Shown: positions 34,837 through 46,093 of the stretch, piece after piece
Numbering within the stretch: the stretch's first letter is position 1
How the letters are laid out: the number at the start of each line of letters is the position of its first letter
Assembly (NCBI GenBank): GCA_902576045.1
Contig: CACGTU010000001.1
Span: 38,253-102,252, forward strand
Direction of reading: 5' to 3'
DNA: 64,000 nt
From: an uncultured Pelagibacteraceae bacterium
GTDB lineage: Bacteria; Pseudomonadota; Alphaproteobacteria; Pelagibacterales; Pelagibacteraceae
The notes under the pieces: model-generated
The model's input: only the letters and a program-made list of their open reading frames with translations
The model's database searches: none
Told to the model about the DNA's origin: nothing
Position numbers and translations under genes: made by a program

Positions 34837-35481
34837 ATGTTTTTAACTATTAAAAAAATTCCAATAAAAACCTGGAGCTCTGAAAAACCTTTAAATTTCA
34901 AACCTAAATTTTCAACCTTTTTTTTTCTTTGTTTGGGATTAGTTTTGTTTGGTTTAGGAGAAGGTCTTTTAGTTTTATCAACAACTGGTAATTCACCGTG
35001 GTCAGTATTTGCTGAAGGAATATCCAAAAAAACGGACATATCGATTGGCACAGCTACATTTATTGTTAGTGTGAGTGTTTTATTTTTATGGATTTTTCTA
35101 AAACAAAAGCCAGGAATAGGAACAGTTATGAATATTATCATTATTGCTGGAATGATTGATGTAACTCTATATTTGTTTGATCCACCAACAAATTTTTTTT
35201 CTAAATATTTATTATCAGTTGTTTCAGTATTGTTAGTTGGATTAGGTAGTGGAATATATTTGGTTGCTAACTTAGGACCAGGACCGAGAGACGGTTTGAT
35301 GACGGGATTGACAAAAATTACAAATTTACCAATTGCTTTTGTTAGAGCTTGTCTAGAAATTTCAGTTGTTTTAATTGGATGGTATTTAGGTGGAACTGTT
35401 GGTGTTGGAACATTAATATTTGCATTTGGGATAGGCCCTGCAGTTGCCTTTGGTTTATTTTTTGTTAATAAAATTAGTTAG
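34837..35481 (+). CDS. YczE/YitT-like membrane protein
   Basis: A 214-residue protein with five to six transmembrane segments. The conserved first helix region LFGLGEGLLVLSTTGNSPWSVF and the middle VANLGPGPRDGLMTGL match YczE/YitT-type (DUF6198-like) membrane proteins, whose function is not established. Start at ATG 34837; a TTG at 34831 is in frame. It is divergent from the DUF6134-like gene across 133 AT-rich bases and converges on typA with an 8-base overlap. Confidence 0.82.
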   Translation: MFLTIKKIPIKTWSSEKPLNFKPKFSTFFFLCLGLVLFGLGEGLLVLSTTGNSPWSVFAEGISKKTDISIGTATFIVSVSVLFLWIFLKQKPGIGTVMNIIIIAGMIDVTLYLFDPPTNFFSKYLLSVVSVLLVGLGSGIYLVANLGPGPRDGLMTGLTKITNLPIAFVRACLEISVVLIGWYLGGTVGVGTLIFAFGIGPAVAFGLFFVNKIS

Positions 35482-37303
35482 CCAAAGAAGATGCTTTTTC
35501 AATTCTTTTTCTCTCGTGAGGATCTAAAATTGATTTTCTTAATCTGCATGATTTAGGAGTTATCTCTAAAGCCTCGTCAGTGTTTAGCATGCTTAACTGC
35601 TCAGCAATTGACATTTTTCTCACTGGAGTAAGGACAACATTTTCATCTGTTCCTTGTGTTCTCATATTTGTTAATTTTTTTCCCTTCATGACATTAATTA
35701 TCATATCTCCAGGTTTTGGTGCTAAACCAACTATCATGCCTGAGTAAACAGGGTCGTTATGAGTTACGAACATTTCACCTCTTGCCTGTAGATTAAATAT
35801 TGCAAAGGCAACAGCTTTACCTTGTTCCATAGAGATTAAAGCACCATTTCTTCTACCTTCCATCTCTCCTTCAAATTTACTATATGAGTGAAAAATTCTA
35901 TTTATTACACCTGTGCCTTTTGTAAGAGTTAAAAATCTACTTGTATAGCCCATTAAACCCCGAGTAGGTGCATGGAAAATAAGTCTCTTTTTATTTCTGC
36001 CTGTGTCCTTAAGATCTATCAACTTGCCTTTTCTTCTATTCATAGAGTCAATGATTTTTGATGAATATTCCTCATCTAAATCTACAGTTATTTCCTCGAA
36101 AGGTTCTAATTTATTTCCATTATCATCTTTTTTGAATAAAACTCTCGGTGGACTTACGGTTAGTTCAAATCCTTCCCTTCTCATTTGTGTAAGAAGTATT
36201 TCTAACATTAATTCACCACGTCCACTTATTTCAAATGCATCTTTATTTTCATTTTCGGAAAATGTAATTCCCACATTATTTTGTGCCTCTACCATCAATC
36301 TTTCTCTGATCTGAGTACTTGTTAATTTTTTACCCTCGGTACCAGCTAATGGTGAACTATTAACTGTAATCTTAATTGACATTGTTGGTGGATCAATTGG
36401 AGTAGCTTGAATTGGATTATCTACATCTAGATCACAAATAGTATCAGCAACATTTGCTTTTTCTAAACCAGCTACAACGACTATATCCCCAGCTTCACCT
36501 CTTTCTATTGGAACTTTTTTTGTACCTTCATATCTAAATATTTTGGTCAATCTTCCCTCATCAACTTTTTCACCATCTAAGTTTATCGCTTTAATTTGTT
36601 GATTTGCTTTTGCTGTACCTTGAGATATTCTTCCAACTAAACTTCTACCTAAGAAACTATCAGCATAAAGTAAGGTAGACAGCATCGCGAAAGGTTTTGT
36701 CTTATCAAATTTTGCTGGTTGCACATGTTCTATTACTAAATCTAATAATGGATGCAAGTTTTCCCTAGGACCATCAATTTCTTTACTAGCCCAACCCGAT
36801 CTACCACTAGCATATATAACTGGAAAATCTAATTGTTCTTCATTTGCATCTAAACTTACAAATAAGTCAAATGTTTCATCTAATACTTCATTTGCTCTTT
36901 GATCTGGCTTATCTAATTTATTTATTACCACTATTGGTTTTAGCCCTTGCTTGAGTGCTTTTGCTAAAACAAATTTAGTTTGAGGCATCACTCCTTCAGC
37001 CGAGTCAATCAATAGCAAAGCTCCATCTGCCATACTTAAAACTCTCTCTACTTCTGCTGCAAAATCTCTGTGTCCAGGAGTGTCAATTATGTTTATTCTT
37101 GAATTATTCCAATTAATGGATGCTGGTTTAGCTAAAATTGTAATTCCTCTCTCTTTTTCAAGTTCACCGGAATCCATTAATCTTTCATCTACAACTTCAT
37201 TTTCTCTAAAAGATCCGCTTTGTTTCATCAGATTGTCGATTAAGGTTGTTTTACCGTGATCTACGTGAGCGATAATGGTTATGTTTCTAATTTCAGTTGT
37301 CAT
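35474..37303 (-). CDS. typA: Translational GTPase TypA/BipA
   Basis: Ribosome-associated GTPase of stress, cold and ribosome assembly (609 residues, full length). G1 IIAHVDHGKTTLIDNLM, G3 DTPGHRDFAAEV, G4 NKLDKPDQR; EF-G-like domains III and V follow, and the C-terminal BipA domain holds GLMGYTSRFLTLTKGTG. It has no nearby partner gene. The 188 bases upstream, up to the groEL terminator at 37492, are AT-rich and hold its promoter; I see no other gene there. Confidence 0.96.
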   Translation of the reverse strand: MTTEIRNITIIAHVDHGKTTLIDNLMKQSGSFRENEVVDERLMDSGELEKERGITILAKPASINWNNSRINIIDTPGHRDFAAEVERVLSMADGALLLIDSAEGVMPQTKFVLAKALKQGLKPIVVINKLDKPDQRANEVLDETFDLFVSLDANEEQLDFPVIYASGRSGWASKEIDGPRENLHPLLDLVIEHVQPAKFDKTKPFAMLSTLLYADSFLGRSLVGRISQGTAKANQQIKAINLDGEKVDEGRLTKIFRYEGTKKVPIERGEAGDIVVVAGLEKANVADTICDLDVDNPIQATPIDPPTMSIKITVNSSPLAGTEGKKLTSTQIRERLMVEAQNNVGITFSENENKDAFEISGRGELMLEILLTQMRREGFELTVSPPRVLFKKDDNGNKLEPFEEITVDLDEEYSSKIIDSMNRRKGKLIDLKDTGRNKKRLIFHAPTRGLMGYTSRFLTLTKGTGVINRIFHSYSKFEGEMEGRRNGALISMEQGKAVAFAIFNLQARGEMFVTHNDPVYSGMIVGLAPKPGDMIINVMKGKKLTNMRTQGTDENVVLTPVRKMSIAEQLSMLNTDEALEITPKSCRLRKSILDPHERKRIEKASSLAN

Positions 37304-37491
37304 TTGAGCGCCGTTATATATAAAAAATATTTTTTTAAAACATCTAAAAACACAATATTACATAGCATTTTTTCTCAATTACTAAGTGATGGATACAACT
37401 TGAGTATAAATATAGATTCGCAATATGTGGTTAATTAGAAAAAGACTACATAAATTTGTTAGATTAAGTTTTCATCCACCATGAAGTGGAC

Positions 37492-37526
37492 AAAAAAAAG
37501 ACCATCACAAGGACGGCCTTTTTTTA
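37492..37526 (-). terminator. Rho-independent terminator of groESL
   Basis: On the minus strand: GGCCGTC - CTTGT - GATGGTC (37518 down to 37500), a 7-bp stem with two G-T wobbles, followed by eight T (37499-37492) and preceded by seven A that can lengthen the stem. It lies about 30 bases after the groEL stop. This is the best classical terminator in the window. On the + strand a T-run also follows, but no + gene ends there. Confidence 0.85.
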
Positions 37527-37550
37527 ATTTTGTTTTAAGCAAACAGGATA

Positions 37551-39218
<1,668 letters not shown>

Positions 39219-39229
39219 TTAATTAATTA

Positions 39230-39523
39230 TTATTTTCCTGATGAAATACCCATAATGTCAGATTCTTTCATTATGCTGTATTCTTTACCATCTATTTTGA
39301 CTTCAGTTCCAGACCACTTTCCAAAAAGAACTTTGTCGCCAACTTTAACATCCATAGGGATTATTTTTCCATCCTCTGTTTTTGCACCACCACCAACTGC
39401 AACTACTTTACCTTCTTGCGGTTTTTCTTGTGCTGTGTCAGGGATAATTATTCCACCAGCAGTTTTTTCGCTGCTATCTAATACTTCGATTAACACTCTA
39501 TCGTGTAACGGTTTGAACTTCAT
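39230..39523 (-). CDS. groS: Co-chaperonin GroES
   Basis: Heptameric lid of GroEL (97 residues): [16 protein letters not shown] at the start, mobile loop [20 protein letters not shown], and [16 protein letters not shown]. Full length and typical. A ribosome binding site AAAGGAG lies 8 bases before ATG 39523. The leader is short (about 15-20 bases after the predicted start), so there is no room for a thermometer structure like that of hsp20. Confidence 0.98.
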   Translation of the reverse strand: MKFKPLHDRVLIEVLDSSEKTAGGIIIPDTAQEKPQEGKVVAVGGGAKTEDGKIIPMDVKVGDKVLFGKWSGTEVKIDGKEYSIMKESDIMGISSGK

Positions 39524-39546
39524 ATAAACTCCTTTAAATTAGCATT

Positions 39547-39576
39547 CATATAAAGGTCAATAATGAGTATTTCAAG
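39547..39576 (-). promoter_or_regulatory. Sigma-32 (RpoH)-like promoter of groESL
   Basis: Read on the minus strand: CTTGAAA (caag at 39573-39576), 17 bases after CTTG, then CTTTATATG (39555-39547). It is nearly the same arrangement as the hsp20 promoter (19307-19334). No CIRCE inverted repeat (TTAGCACTC-N9-GAGTGCTAA) was found between promoter and groES, which suggests sigma-32 rather than HrcA control. Confidence 0.68.
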
Positions 39577-39644
39577 ATCCCTCTAGAAATTTATGGAACC
39601 AAAAAAGCAAAGAATTAATTAGATTTTTAGGCTATATCTCAATC

Positions 39645-40460
39645 ATGATATCAAACCTTGATTCAGAAGGGCTTAGTAAAATCGCATTTGATTACGATCT
39701 TTTTTATATCGATATATGGGGAGTGATACACAATGGTTTGGAGCTTAATCTTTCAGCCGTAGAAACCTTGAGACATCTAAAAGAAAATAAAAAAGAATAT
39801 GTGCTTTTAACAAATGCACCAAGACCTAATGAACCTGTAATAAAATTTTTAAAAAAAATGGGTCTAAAAGAAAATTTTGAAAATGTTTTCACTTCAGGTG
39901 AAGCAGCTTTAAAATATTTAAAAAGTGATCTTAAAAACAAAAAATTTTTCCACATAGGACCCCCAAGAGATTATGATTTATTTTCATCTTTTAAAAATTT
40001 AAAAGAAACAAATATAGATTTAGCAGATTATATTCTTTGCACAGGTTTGTTTGATAATTATAACAAAGATTTAGATTATTATAAAATACTTCTCAAAGAA
40101 CATTTAAAAAAAAAGATGATATGTACAAACCCAGATTTAATAGTCGATAAGGGAAATGTAAGAGAGTATTGCGCAGGATCGGTAGCAAAAGTTTTTGAAA
40201 ATTTAAAAGGAGAAGTTGTCTATTTTGGTAAACCATACCCCCCTGTTTATGAGTTATCTGCTGAAACTAGAAATAAAAAAGTTTTATGTATAGGTGATAA
40301 TCTTAACACAGATATTAAAGGTGCCAATGTTCAAAATTTTGATGCTTTGCTAATTACAGGAGGCATTCACAGAAATGAAATTTCTGATAAAAAAATAGAA
40401 AATTTAATTAAATCTTACAATGTTAAAATTAATTATATTCAAACAGAACTAAAATGGTGA
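39645..40460 (+). CDS. HAD-superfamily phosphatase, TIGR01459-like
   Basis: A 271-residue HAD hydrolase of the NagD-like class. Motif I is modified (FYIDIWGVIHNGLEL, Asp-x-Trp rather than DxDG), motif II is LLTNAPRPN, and motif IV CIGDNLNTDIKGA. Coupled by a 7-base overlap to ribF. In many alphaproteobacteria this HAD protein also sits before ribF and ileS, so a role as a phosphatase in flavin metabolism is thinkable, but the substrate is not known. Confidence 0.86.
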   Translation: MISNLDSEGLSKIAFDYDLFYIDIWGVIHNGLELNLSAVETLRHLKENKKEYVLLTNAPRPNEPVIKFLKKMGLKENFENVFTSGEAALKYLKSDLKNKKFFHIGPPRDYDLFSSFKNLKETNIDLADYILCTGLFDNYNKDLDYYKILLKEHLKKKMICTNPDLIVDKGNVREYCAGSVAKVFENLKGEVVYFGKPYPPVYELSAETRNKKVLCIGDNLNTDIKGANVQNFDALLITGGIHRNEISDKKIENLIKSYNVKINYIQTELKW

Positions 40461-41377
40461 GAGTAAAAATATATAAAAATTTTAATGTTAGAAAACAACA
40501 TCAAAACGCAATTATATTAATTGGTAACTTTGATGGACTGCACTTAGGTCATCAAAAATTATTTAATGAAGCTCTGAGGTATAAAAAAAAATTTAAATTA
40601 AATCTTGGAGTAGTTACTTTTGATCCTATTCCAAAGATGTTTTTCAATAAAGAAATAAAAAATTATAGGATTTCAAATTTTAACCAAAAGATAACATACT
40701 TTGATAAATATAAAGTTGATTTTATAATAAACAAAAAATTTGATAAAACATTTTCAAAAATAGAATGTAATTCTTTTATAGAAAAATATTTATACAAAAA
40801 GTTAAAATCAAAGTTTCTTTTTGTAAGCAATAATTTTAAATTTGGATATAAACGTAAGGGTGATGTTATTCTTTTAAAAAAATTTCAAAAAAAGTTTAAT
40901 TATAATCTTATTAAACCAAAACCTTTAATTAAAAAAAATAAAATTGTTTCATCAACATTGATTAGAAATTATTTAGAAAGTGGAAAAATAGAAATAGCTA
41001 ACAAATTTTTATCGAGAACATGGTCCGTAGAGGGAAAAGTTGAAAAAGGTAGAATGCTAGGAAGGAAAATAGGTTTTCCGACGTGTAACATTGATATTAA
41101 AAATTATGTGATTGCTAAACCTGGAGTTTACTCTGTAAATGTGAAAATAGATAAAAACAAAAAAATTTTTAAAGGGATCGCAAATCTTGGCTTTCGACCA
41201 ACTTTTAATCAAAAAAAAATATTGTTAGAGGTAAATTTATTTAATTTTTCTGGAAATCTTTATAATAAAAAACTATCAGTAGATTTTAAAAAATTTATAA
41301 GAGGTGAAAAAAAATTTAAAAATATAGACCAACTAAAGAAACAAATTAATAAAGATATTTTATCTGCAAAAAAATAA
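40454..41377 (+). CDS. ribF: Bifunctional riboflavin kinase / FAD synthetase
   Basis: Makes FMN and FAD from riboflavin (307 residues). The N-terminal FAD synthetase domain has the nucleotidyl-transfer loop IGNFDGLHLGHQKLF and ISSTLIRNYL-type motif (VSSTLIRNYLESG). The C-terminal kinase domain begins near 185 with RMLGRKIGFPTCNI and ends in a Lys-rich helix. It starts in the 3' end of the HAD phosphatase gene and is 6 bases from ileS, so the three genes form one transcript. Confidence 0.95.
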   Translation: MVRVKIYKNFNVRKQHQNAIILIGNFDGLHLGHQKLFNEALRYKKKFKLNLGVVTFDPIPKMFFNKEIKNYRISNFNQKITYFDKYKVDFIINKKFDKTFSKIECNSFIEKYLYKKLKSKFLFVSNNFKFGYKRKGDVILLKKFQKKFNYNLIKPKPLIKKNKIVSSTLIRNYLESGKIEIANKFLSRTWSVEGKVEKGRMLGRKIGFPTCNIDIKNYVIAKPGVYSVNVKIDKNKKIFKGIANLGFRPTFNQKKILLEVNLFNFSGNLYNKKLSVDFKKFIRGEKKFKNIDQLKKQINKDILSAKK

Positions 41378-41383
41378 TATCCT

Positions 41384-44107
41384 ATGAGTAAAGAACATAT
41401 AAATCTTCCAAAAACGGCTTTTTCAATGAAAGCCAACTTACCAGTAAGAGAACCCGGTATTTTAGATTACTGGCAAAAGATTGGCCTATACAAGAAATTA
41501 AGACAAAAAAGCAAAGGTAAAGAAAAATTTGTTCTCCATGATGGACCTCCTTATGCAAACGGAAATATTCATATGGGAACAGCTTTGAATAAAATATTAA
41601 AAGATATAATTACAAAATTTCATCAGATGGATGGCAAAGACTCTGTATATGTGCCAGGTTGGGATTGTCATGGATTGCCAATAGAATGGAAAATTGAGGA
41701 ACAATATAAAAAAAATAAAAAAAATAAAAACGATGTTCCAATTATTGAGTTTAGGAAAGAATGTAGAGATTTTGCAACCAAATGGATAGGAATTCATAAA
41801 GATCAATTTCAAAGGCTTGGTGTGATTGGCGATTGGGAAAACTATTATTCCACTATGAGCTTTGATGCTGAAGCTCAGATAGTAAGAGAACTTGGAAAAT
41901 TTTTAAAAGAAGGGAGCTTATATAGGGGATACAAACCAGTTCTTTGGTCTACAGTAGAAAAAACTGCTCTTGCAGATGCTGAAGTTGAATATATGGACCA
42001 TGTATCCGATACAATTTATGTAGAATTTCTAGTTGTTAAAACGAATTTTAAAGAGATAGAAAAATCAAATGTTGTTATATGGACAACTACACCTTGGACT
42101 ATACCTGCAAACAAAGCTTTAGCTTACAATCAAAGTTTAACGTATCTATTGTTAGAGATTGATAACGGAAAAAAAATCATAATTGCAAAAGATCTTTTAG
42201 AGTCCTTCAAAAAAGACACTAATATTGAAAACACAAAAATTATTAAAGAATTTTCTGGAAAGGAATTCAAAGGGACACTTTGTAGTCATCCGTTTTACTC
42301 AATTGGGTATGATTATGAAATTCCCATGTTAGAAGCGAGATTTGTAACGACTGAACAAGGAACTGGAATTGTACATTGTGCACCAAGTCATGGTCCAGAT
42401 GATTTTAATTTATGCCTCAATAATAACATTAAAGCTGTTGAAACAGTTGATGATGACGGGAGATATACTAAAAATATTTTGCATTTTGAAGGGCTACACA
42501 TTTTTAAAGCTAATAGTGTCATTATAGACAAATTAAAAGAACATAAAAAACTTATTGCAAATGGTAAATTAAATCACTCGTATCCACATTCATGGAGATC
42601 AAAAGCTCCATTAGTTCATCGTGCTACCCCACAATGGTTTATATCAATGGAAAGTCATGAATTAAGATCAAAAGCATTGAAAGCATTGGATGAAACAACT
42701 TTTTATCCAAGTAAAGGAAAAGAAAGAATTAAGTCAATGATAGAAACCAGACCTGATTGGTGTGTTTCAAGACAAAGAGTTTGGGGAGTGCCTTTACCAA
42801 TTTTTATATCAAAGAAAGATGGCAAGGTCTTAATTGATGATGATGTTTTTGAAAATATTGCACAGATTTACGAAAAGGAAGGTTCGGATTGTTGGTTTTC
42901 AGATGATTATCAAAAATTATTGGGAAACAAGTATAAAGCTGAAGATTTTAATAAACTAAGTGACATTGTTGAGGTATGGTTTGACAGTGGGTCTACTCAC
43001 TCTTTTGTTCTTGAGAAAAGAGCCGACCTTAAATGGCCAGCATCTATGTATCTAGAAGGATCTGATCAACATCGAGGATGGTTTCATTCATCACTATTAG
43101 AATCTTGTGGCACGAGAGGCAAAGCTCCTTTTGAAAGCATTTTATCCCATGGATTTGTAGTAGACGGAAAAGGTCTAAAAATGTCTAAATCGCAAGGAAA
43201 TGTTATAGCGCCTGAAGATATTTTAAAAAAATATGGGGCAGATATTTTAAGAATTTGGGTTGCTTCATCTAATTACGCAGAAGATCTAAGAATAGATTAT
43301 TCAATTTTAGATCAACATGCAGAGTCATACCGTAAAATAAGAAATACTTTTAGATTTTTACTTGGAAATATAAAAGATGAATATGAAGAATACGATTTTA
43401 ATAATTTAGAAATTGTTAATTTACCAGATCTAGAAATGTATATGCTTCATCGTTTAGCTAAAGTGAACCAAAGTTTTCATAAAAATTTTCAGTCATACAA
43501 CTTTCATCAACTTTACAAAGAATTATTAAATTTTTGTACAGTTGAGTTATCAGCATTTTATTTCGATATCAGGAAGGATTTATTGTACTGTGACCCAATT
43601 AACTCTGATAAAAGATCTGACTGTATCAAAGTTCTGAATATTATTCTGCAGTGCTTGTTAAAGTGGTTTGCTCCCATATTATCTTTTACAACAGAGGAAA
43701 TTTTCAAACTTTTAAATCAAAATAGCGACAAGCAAAGTATACACTTAGAAAATTTTATCAAAATTCCATCAAATTGGTTTAATGAAAATATCGAACATAA
43801 ATGGGATAATATTAAAAAAATTAGAGATGAAGCCAATATTAGTATCGAAACAAAAAGAGCTAGCAAGGAAATAGGCTCCAGTTTAGAGGCAAAAATTTTA
43901 ATAAAATTAAATAAAGATTTATACAATATAACGAAAAATGAGAATTTTTCCGAAATTTGCATCACTTCAGAAAGTAAAATAGTTGAAGATCAGAATACTG
44001 ACAAAGAAGTTGAAGTGGTTACAGAAAAAGCCGAAGGAAGTAAATGTTCTTTATGCTGGAAAATAAAATCAAAAAAATGTGAGAGAATTAATTGTCAAAT
44101 CTCCTAA
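41384..44107 (+). CDS. ileS: Isoleucyl-tRNA synthetase
   Basis: Charges tRNA-Ile (907 residues). Class I signatures: HIGH-equivalent PPYANGNIHMGTALNK (HMGT in place of HIGH) and KMSKS in GLKMSKSQGNVIAP. The editing domain contains VVIWTTTPWTIPANKAL. The C-terminal zinc-binding motif is CSLCWKIKSKKCERINC. It runs directly into lspA (no gap), an arrangement known from many proteobacteria, where ribF-ileS-lspA form an operon. Confidence 0.97.
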   Translation: MSKEHINLPKTAFSMKANLPVREPGILDYWQKIGLYKKLRQKSKGKEKFVLHDGPPYANGNIHMGTALNKILKDIITKFHQMDGKDSVYVPGWDCHGLPIEWKIEEQYKKNKKNKNDVPIIEFRKECRDFATKWIGIHKDQFQRLGVIGDWENYYSTMSFDAEAQIVRELGKFLKEGSLYRGYKPVLWSTVEKTALADAEVEYMDHVSDTIYVEFLVVKTNFKEIEKSNVVIWTTTPWTIPANKALAYNQSLTYLLLEIDNGKKIIIAKDLLESFKKDTNIENTKIIKEFSGKEFKGTLCSHPFYSIGYDYEIPMLEARFVTTEQGTGIVHCAPSHGPDDFNLCLNNNIKAVETVDDDGRYTKNILHFEGLHIFKANSVIIDKLKEHKKLIANGKLNHSYPHSWRSKAPLVHRATPQWFISMESHELRSKALKALDETTFYPSKGKERIKSMIETRPDWCVSRQRVWGVPLPIFISKKDGKVLIDDDVFENIAQIYEKEGSDCWFSDDYQKLLGNKYKAEDFNKLSDIVEVWFDSGSTHSFVLEKRADLKWPASMYLEGSDQHRGWFHSSLLESCGTRGKAPFESILSHGFVVDGKGLKMSKSQGNVIAPEDILKKYGADILRIWVASSNYAEDLRIDYSILDQHAESYRKIRNTFRFLLGNIKDEYEEYDFNNLEIVNLPDLEMYMLHRLAKVNQSFHKNFQSYNFHQLYKELLNFCTVELSAFYFDIRKDLLYCDPINSDKRSDCIKVLNIILQCLLKWFAPILSFTTEEIFKLLNQNSDKQSIHLENFIKIPSNWFNENIEHKWDNIKKIRDEANISIETKRASKEIGSSLEAKILIKLNKDLYNITKNENFSEICITSESKIVEDQNTDKEVEVVTEKAEGSKCSLCWKIKSKKCERINCQIS

Positions 44108-44605
44108 ATGAATAATTCATTAGTAAAAAAATTATTAATATATGTTTTAATAGTTTTAGTAATTTTTGCTTTAGATAGGATTAGTAAACTTCTTATACTA
44201 AATATCTTAGAGGACGAAGATAAAGTAGACATCTATATTAACTCCTTTTTAAGCTTATATTTAGTTTGGAATAAAGGAATTGGATTTGGTTTATTTTCAT
44301 TTGATGATGCTACAGCATATAATTTAATAACCTTAATAATATTATTCATTAACGTAATTATAGTTTATCTGATTTTTGTAGAAGAAGGTTTGAAGATTTA
44401 TTTTTTACTTACTATATTAGGTGGATCATTAGGCAATTTCGTTGATAGATTATATTATAAAGCAGTGCCCGATTTTATTGATATAAACTACAACGGTTAT
44501 CATTGGTTCATCTTTAATGTTGCAGATATCTTTATTACGCTAGGAATCATTTGTCTTATTTTGGCTGAATTGTTAAATTATAAATCATCAAATGAAAAAA
44601 AATAA
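44108..44605 (+). CDS. lspA: Lipoprotein signal peptidase (signal peptidase II)
   Basis: Inner-membrane aspartic protease removing signal peptides of lipoproteins (165 residues, four transmembrane segments). Catalytic Asp residues lie in LGGSLGNFVDRLYY and FNVADIFITLG; the conserved NKGIGFGLF is also seen. It begins immediately after the ileS stop and overlaps the next gene, itself a lipoprotein, by 14 bases, a fitting neighbour. Confidence 0.95.
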   Translation: MNNSLVKKLLIYVLIVLVIFALDRISKLLILNILEDEDKVDIYINSFLSLYLVWNKGIGFGLFSFDDATAYNLITLIILFINVIIVYLIFVEEGLKIYFLLTILGGSLGNFVDRLYYKAVPDFIDINYNGYHWFIFNVADIFITLGIICLILAELLNYKSSNEKK

Positions 44606-44918
44606 AAATCTATCAGTTATTTTGATTTTATTTAGTCTATTTTTATATTCATGCCAAACTGCAACGGAAGCATTGCAGGGCAAAAAAAGATCCGATCAAA
44701 GTGATGAATTTTTAGTTGAAAAAAAGAACCCATTAGCAATGCCACCTGATTTTGATAAACTTCCAACACCAGGCAATCAAGAAGTGTCCACTGAAATGTT
44801 TAGCGACAACAATGAGGTTAAAGATTTATTAAATATAGATGAGAGTAAAAACCAAATTGTTGAAAAAGACGAGAATTCCACAGATATTGAAAGCTCTATT
44901 TTAGAGAAAATTCAATAA
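44592..44918 (+). CDS. DUF3035/BamF-like lipoprotein
   Basis: A 108-residue lipoprotein: signal ILILFSLFLYSC with the Cys at about 21. The mature part has RSDQSDEFLVEKKNPLAMPPDFDKLPTPG (given in parts: SDEFLVEKKNPLAMPPDF), the hallmark of DUF3035, a family linked to the outer-membrane assembly complex of alphaproteobacteria as BamF. The C terminus is acidic. It overlaps lspA by 14 bases and ends 2 bases before pgi. Involvement in outer-membrane protein insertion is by family name only. Confidence 0.8.
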   Translation: MKKNKNLSVILILFSLFLYSCQTATEALQGKKRSDQSDEFLVEKKNPLAMPPDFDKLPTPGNQEVSTEMFSDNNEVKDLLNIDESKNQIVEKDENSTDIESSILEKIQ

Positions 44919-44920
44919 TA

Positions 44921-46093
44921 ATGTTTACAAAAAATATAAATTTTTCAAATTTTAAATTTAAATCAAACCTTAGTAAGAAAAAAAATTTACTTAAAAAGAT
45001 AAATAATAAAAATATTTTTATAGAATTGCCTCTATTGAAATCTCTAACTAAAGAATATCAAATGGGATACGATAGAAGTTTAATAAAATCACTAAAAAAT
45101 TATAAAAAAATAAATTTAATTGGTATGGGAGGTTCAATTTTAGGTACCCAGGCAATTTACGATTTTTTTAAACATAGAATAAAAAAAAATTTTAATTTTT
45201 TTGATAATCTTCAAGCAAAAAAATTTGTTTCTTCAAATGAGAAAAAAATTAATATTTTAGTCTCCAAATCAGGCAATACGCTGGAGACAATCTCAAATTT
45301 TAATATTTTGAGGCAAAAGGAGAAAAAAAATAAAAATATTTTTATCACTGAAAAAAAAATAAGTTTTTTAACAACACTTGCAAAGAAATTAAAAATTGAA
45401 GTTATTGAGCATAAAAATTTTATTGGAGGAAGATATTCTGTGCTTTCCGAGGTTGGAATGTTACCTGCAGAATTAATGGGGCTAAATGAAAAAAAATTTA
45501 AAAACTTCAATCAATTAATTAAAAATAAAAATTTTGTTAATTCATTAATAGAAAATGTTTTAGCAATAAACCATTTTGTATCTAACAAAAAAACTAACTC
45601 TATTATTTTAAACTATGATGAAAAATCGGATAGTTTTTTTAGATGGTATCAACAATTGACAGCAGAAAGTTTAGGAAAAAAGGGAAAAGGTATTTTACCA
45701 TTAATTTCAACAATGCCAAAAGATAATCATAGTCTTCTCCAACTTTATTTAGATGGACCAAAAAATAATTTTTTTACTTTTTTTAGTGTAAGTGAAAAAA
45801 ATTCCCCTAAAATTAATAATTCAAATTTGAACAGTAATTTTAGTCATCTTAAAAACAAAAACTTATACAAAATTTTAGTATCGCAAAAAAAGGCAACCGA
45901 AAATGTTTTCAATAAAAAAAAAATTCCTTTCAGGTCATTTAATGTTCATAATAGAAATGAAGAAACAATGGGTGAGCTTTTTAGTTTTTTTATTTTAGAA
46001 ACTATTCTTTTAGGCCAATTGATGAAAGTAAACCCTTTTGATCAACCCTCTGTTGAATTAATCAAAAAAGAAACTGCAAAAATATTAAGATAA
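44921..46093 (+). CDS. pgi: Glucose-6-phosphate isomerase (compact form)
   Basis: Interconverts glucose-6-P and fructose-6-P. Sugar-phosphate site motifs LIGMGGSILGTQA and LVSKSGNTLETI, then FIGGRYSVLSEVGMLPAELMG, catalytic region RWYQQLTAESLGKKGKGILP and MPKDNHSLLQLYLDGP with the active-site His. At 390 residues it is much shorter than the E. coli enzyme (549) but resembles compact forms; it is very Lys/Asn-rich. Converges on rsmD with a 9-base overlap. Confidence 0.9.
   Translation: MFTKNINFSNFKFKSNLSKKKNLLKKINNKNIFIELPLLKSLTKEYQMGYDRSLIKSLKNYKKINLIGMGGSILGTQAIYDFFKHRIKKNFNFFDNLQAKKFVSSNEKKINILVSKSGNTLETISNFNILRQKEKKNKNIFITEKKISFLTTLAKKLKIEVIEHKNFIGGRYSVLSEVGMLPAELMGLNEKKFKNFNQLIKNKNFVNSLIENVLAINHFVSNKKTNSIILNYDEKSDSFFRWYQQLTAESLGKKGKGILPLISTMPKDNHSLLQLYLDGPKNNFFTFFSVSEKNSPKINNSNLNSNFSHLKNKNLYKILVSQKKATENVFNKKKIPFRSFNVHNRNEETMGELFSFFILETILLGQLMKVNPFDQPSVELIKKETAKILR

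Noticed and set aside
39524..39644. CIRCE element (HrcA operator) before groES
   Set aside because: No TTAGCACTC-N9-GAGTGCTAA or close version is present; only a partial ATGCTAA occurs.
41525..41590. HMGT instead of HIGH in IleRS as an inactivating change
   Set aside because: The surrounding PPYANGNIHMG and the KMSKS loop are intact, and the last position of HIGH varies among IleRS proteins, so it is most likely functional.
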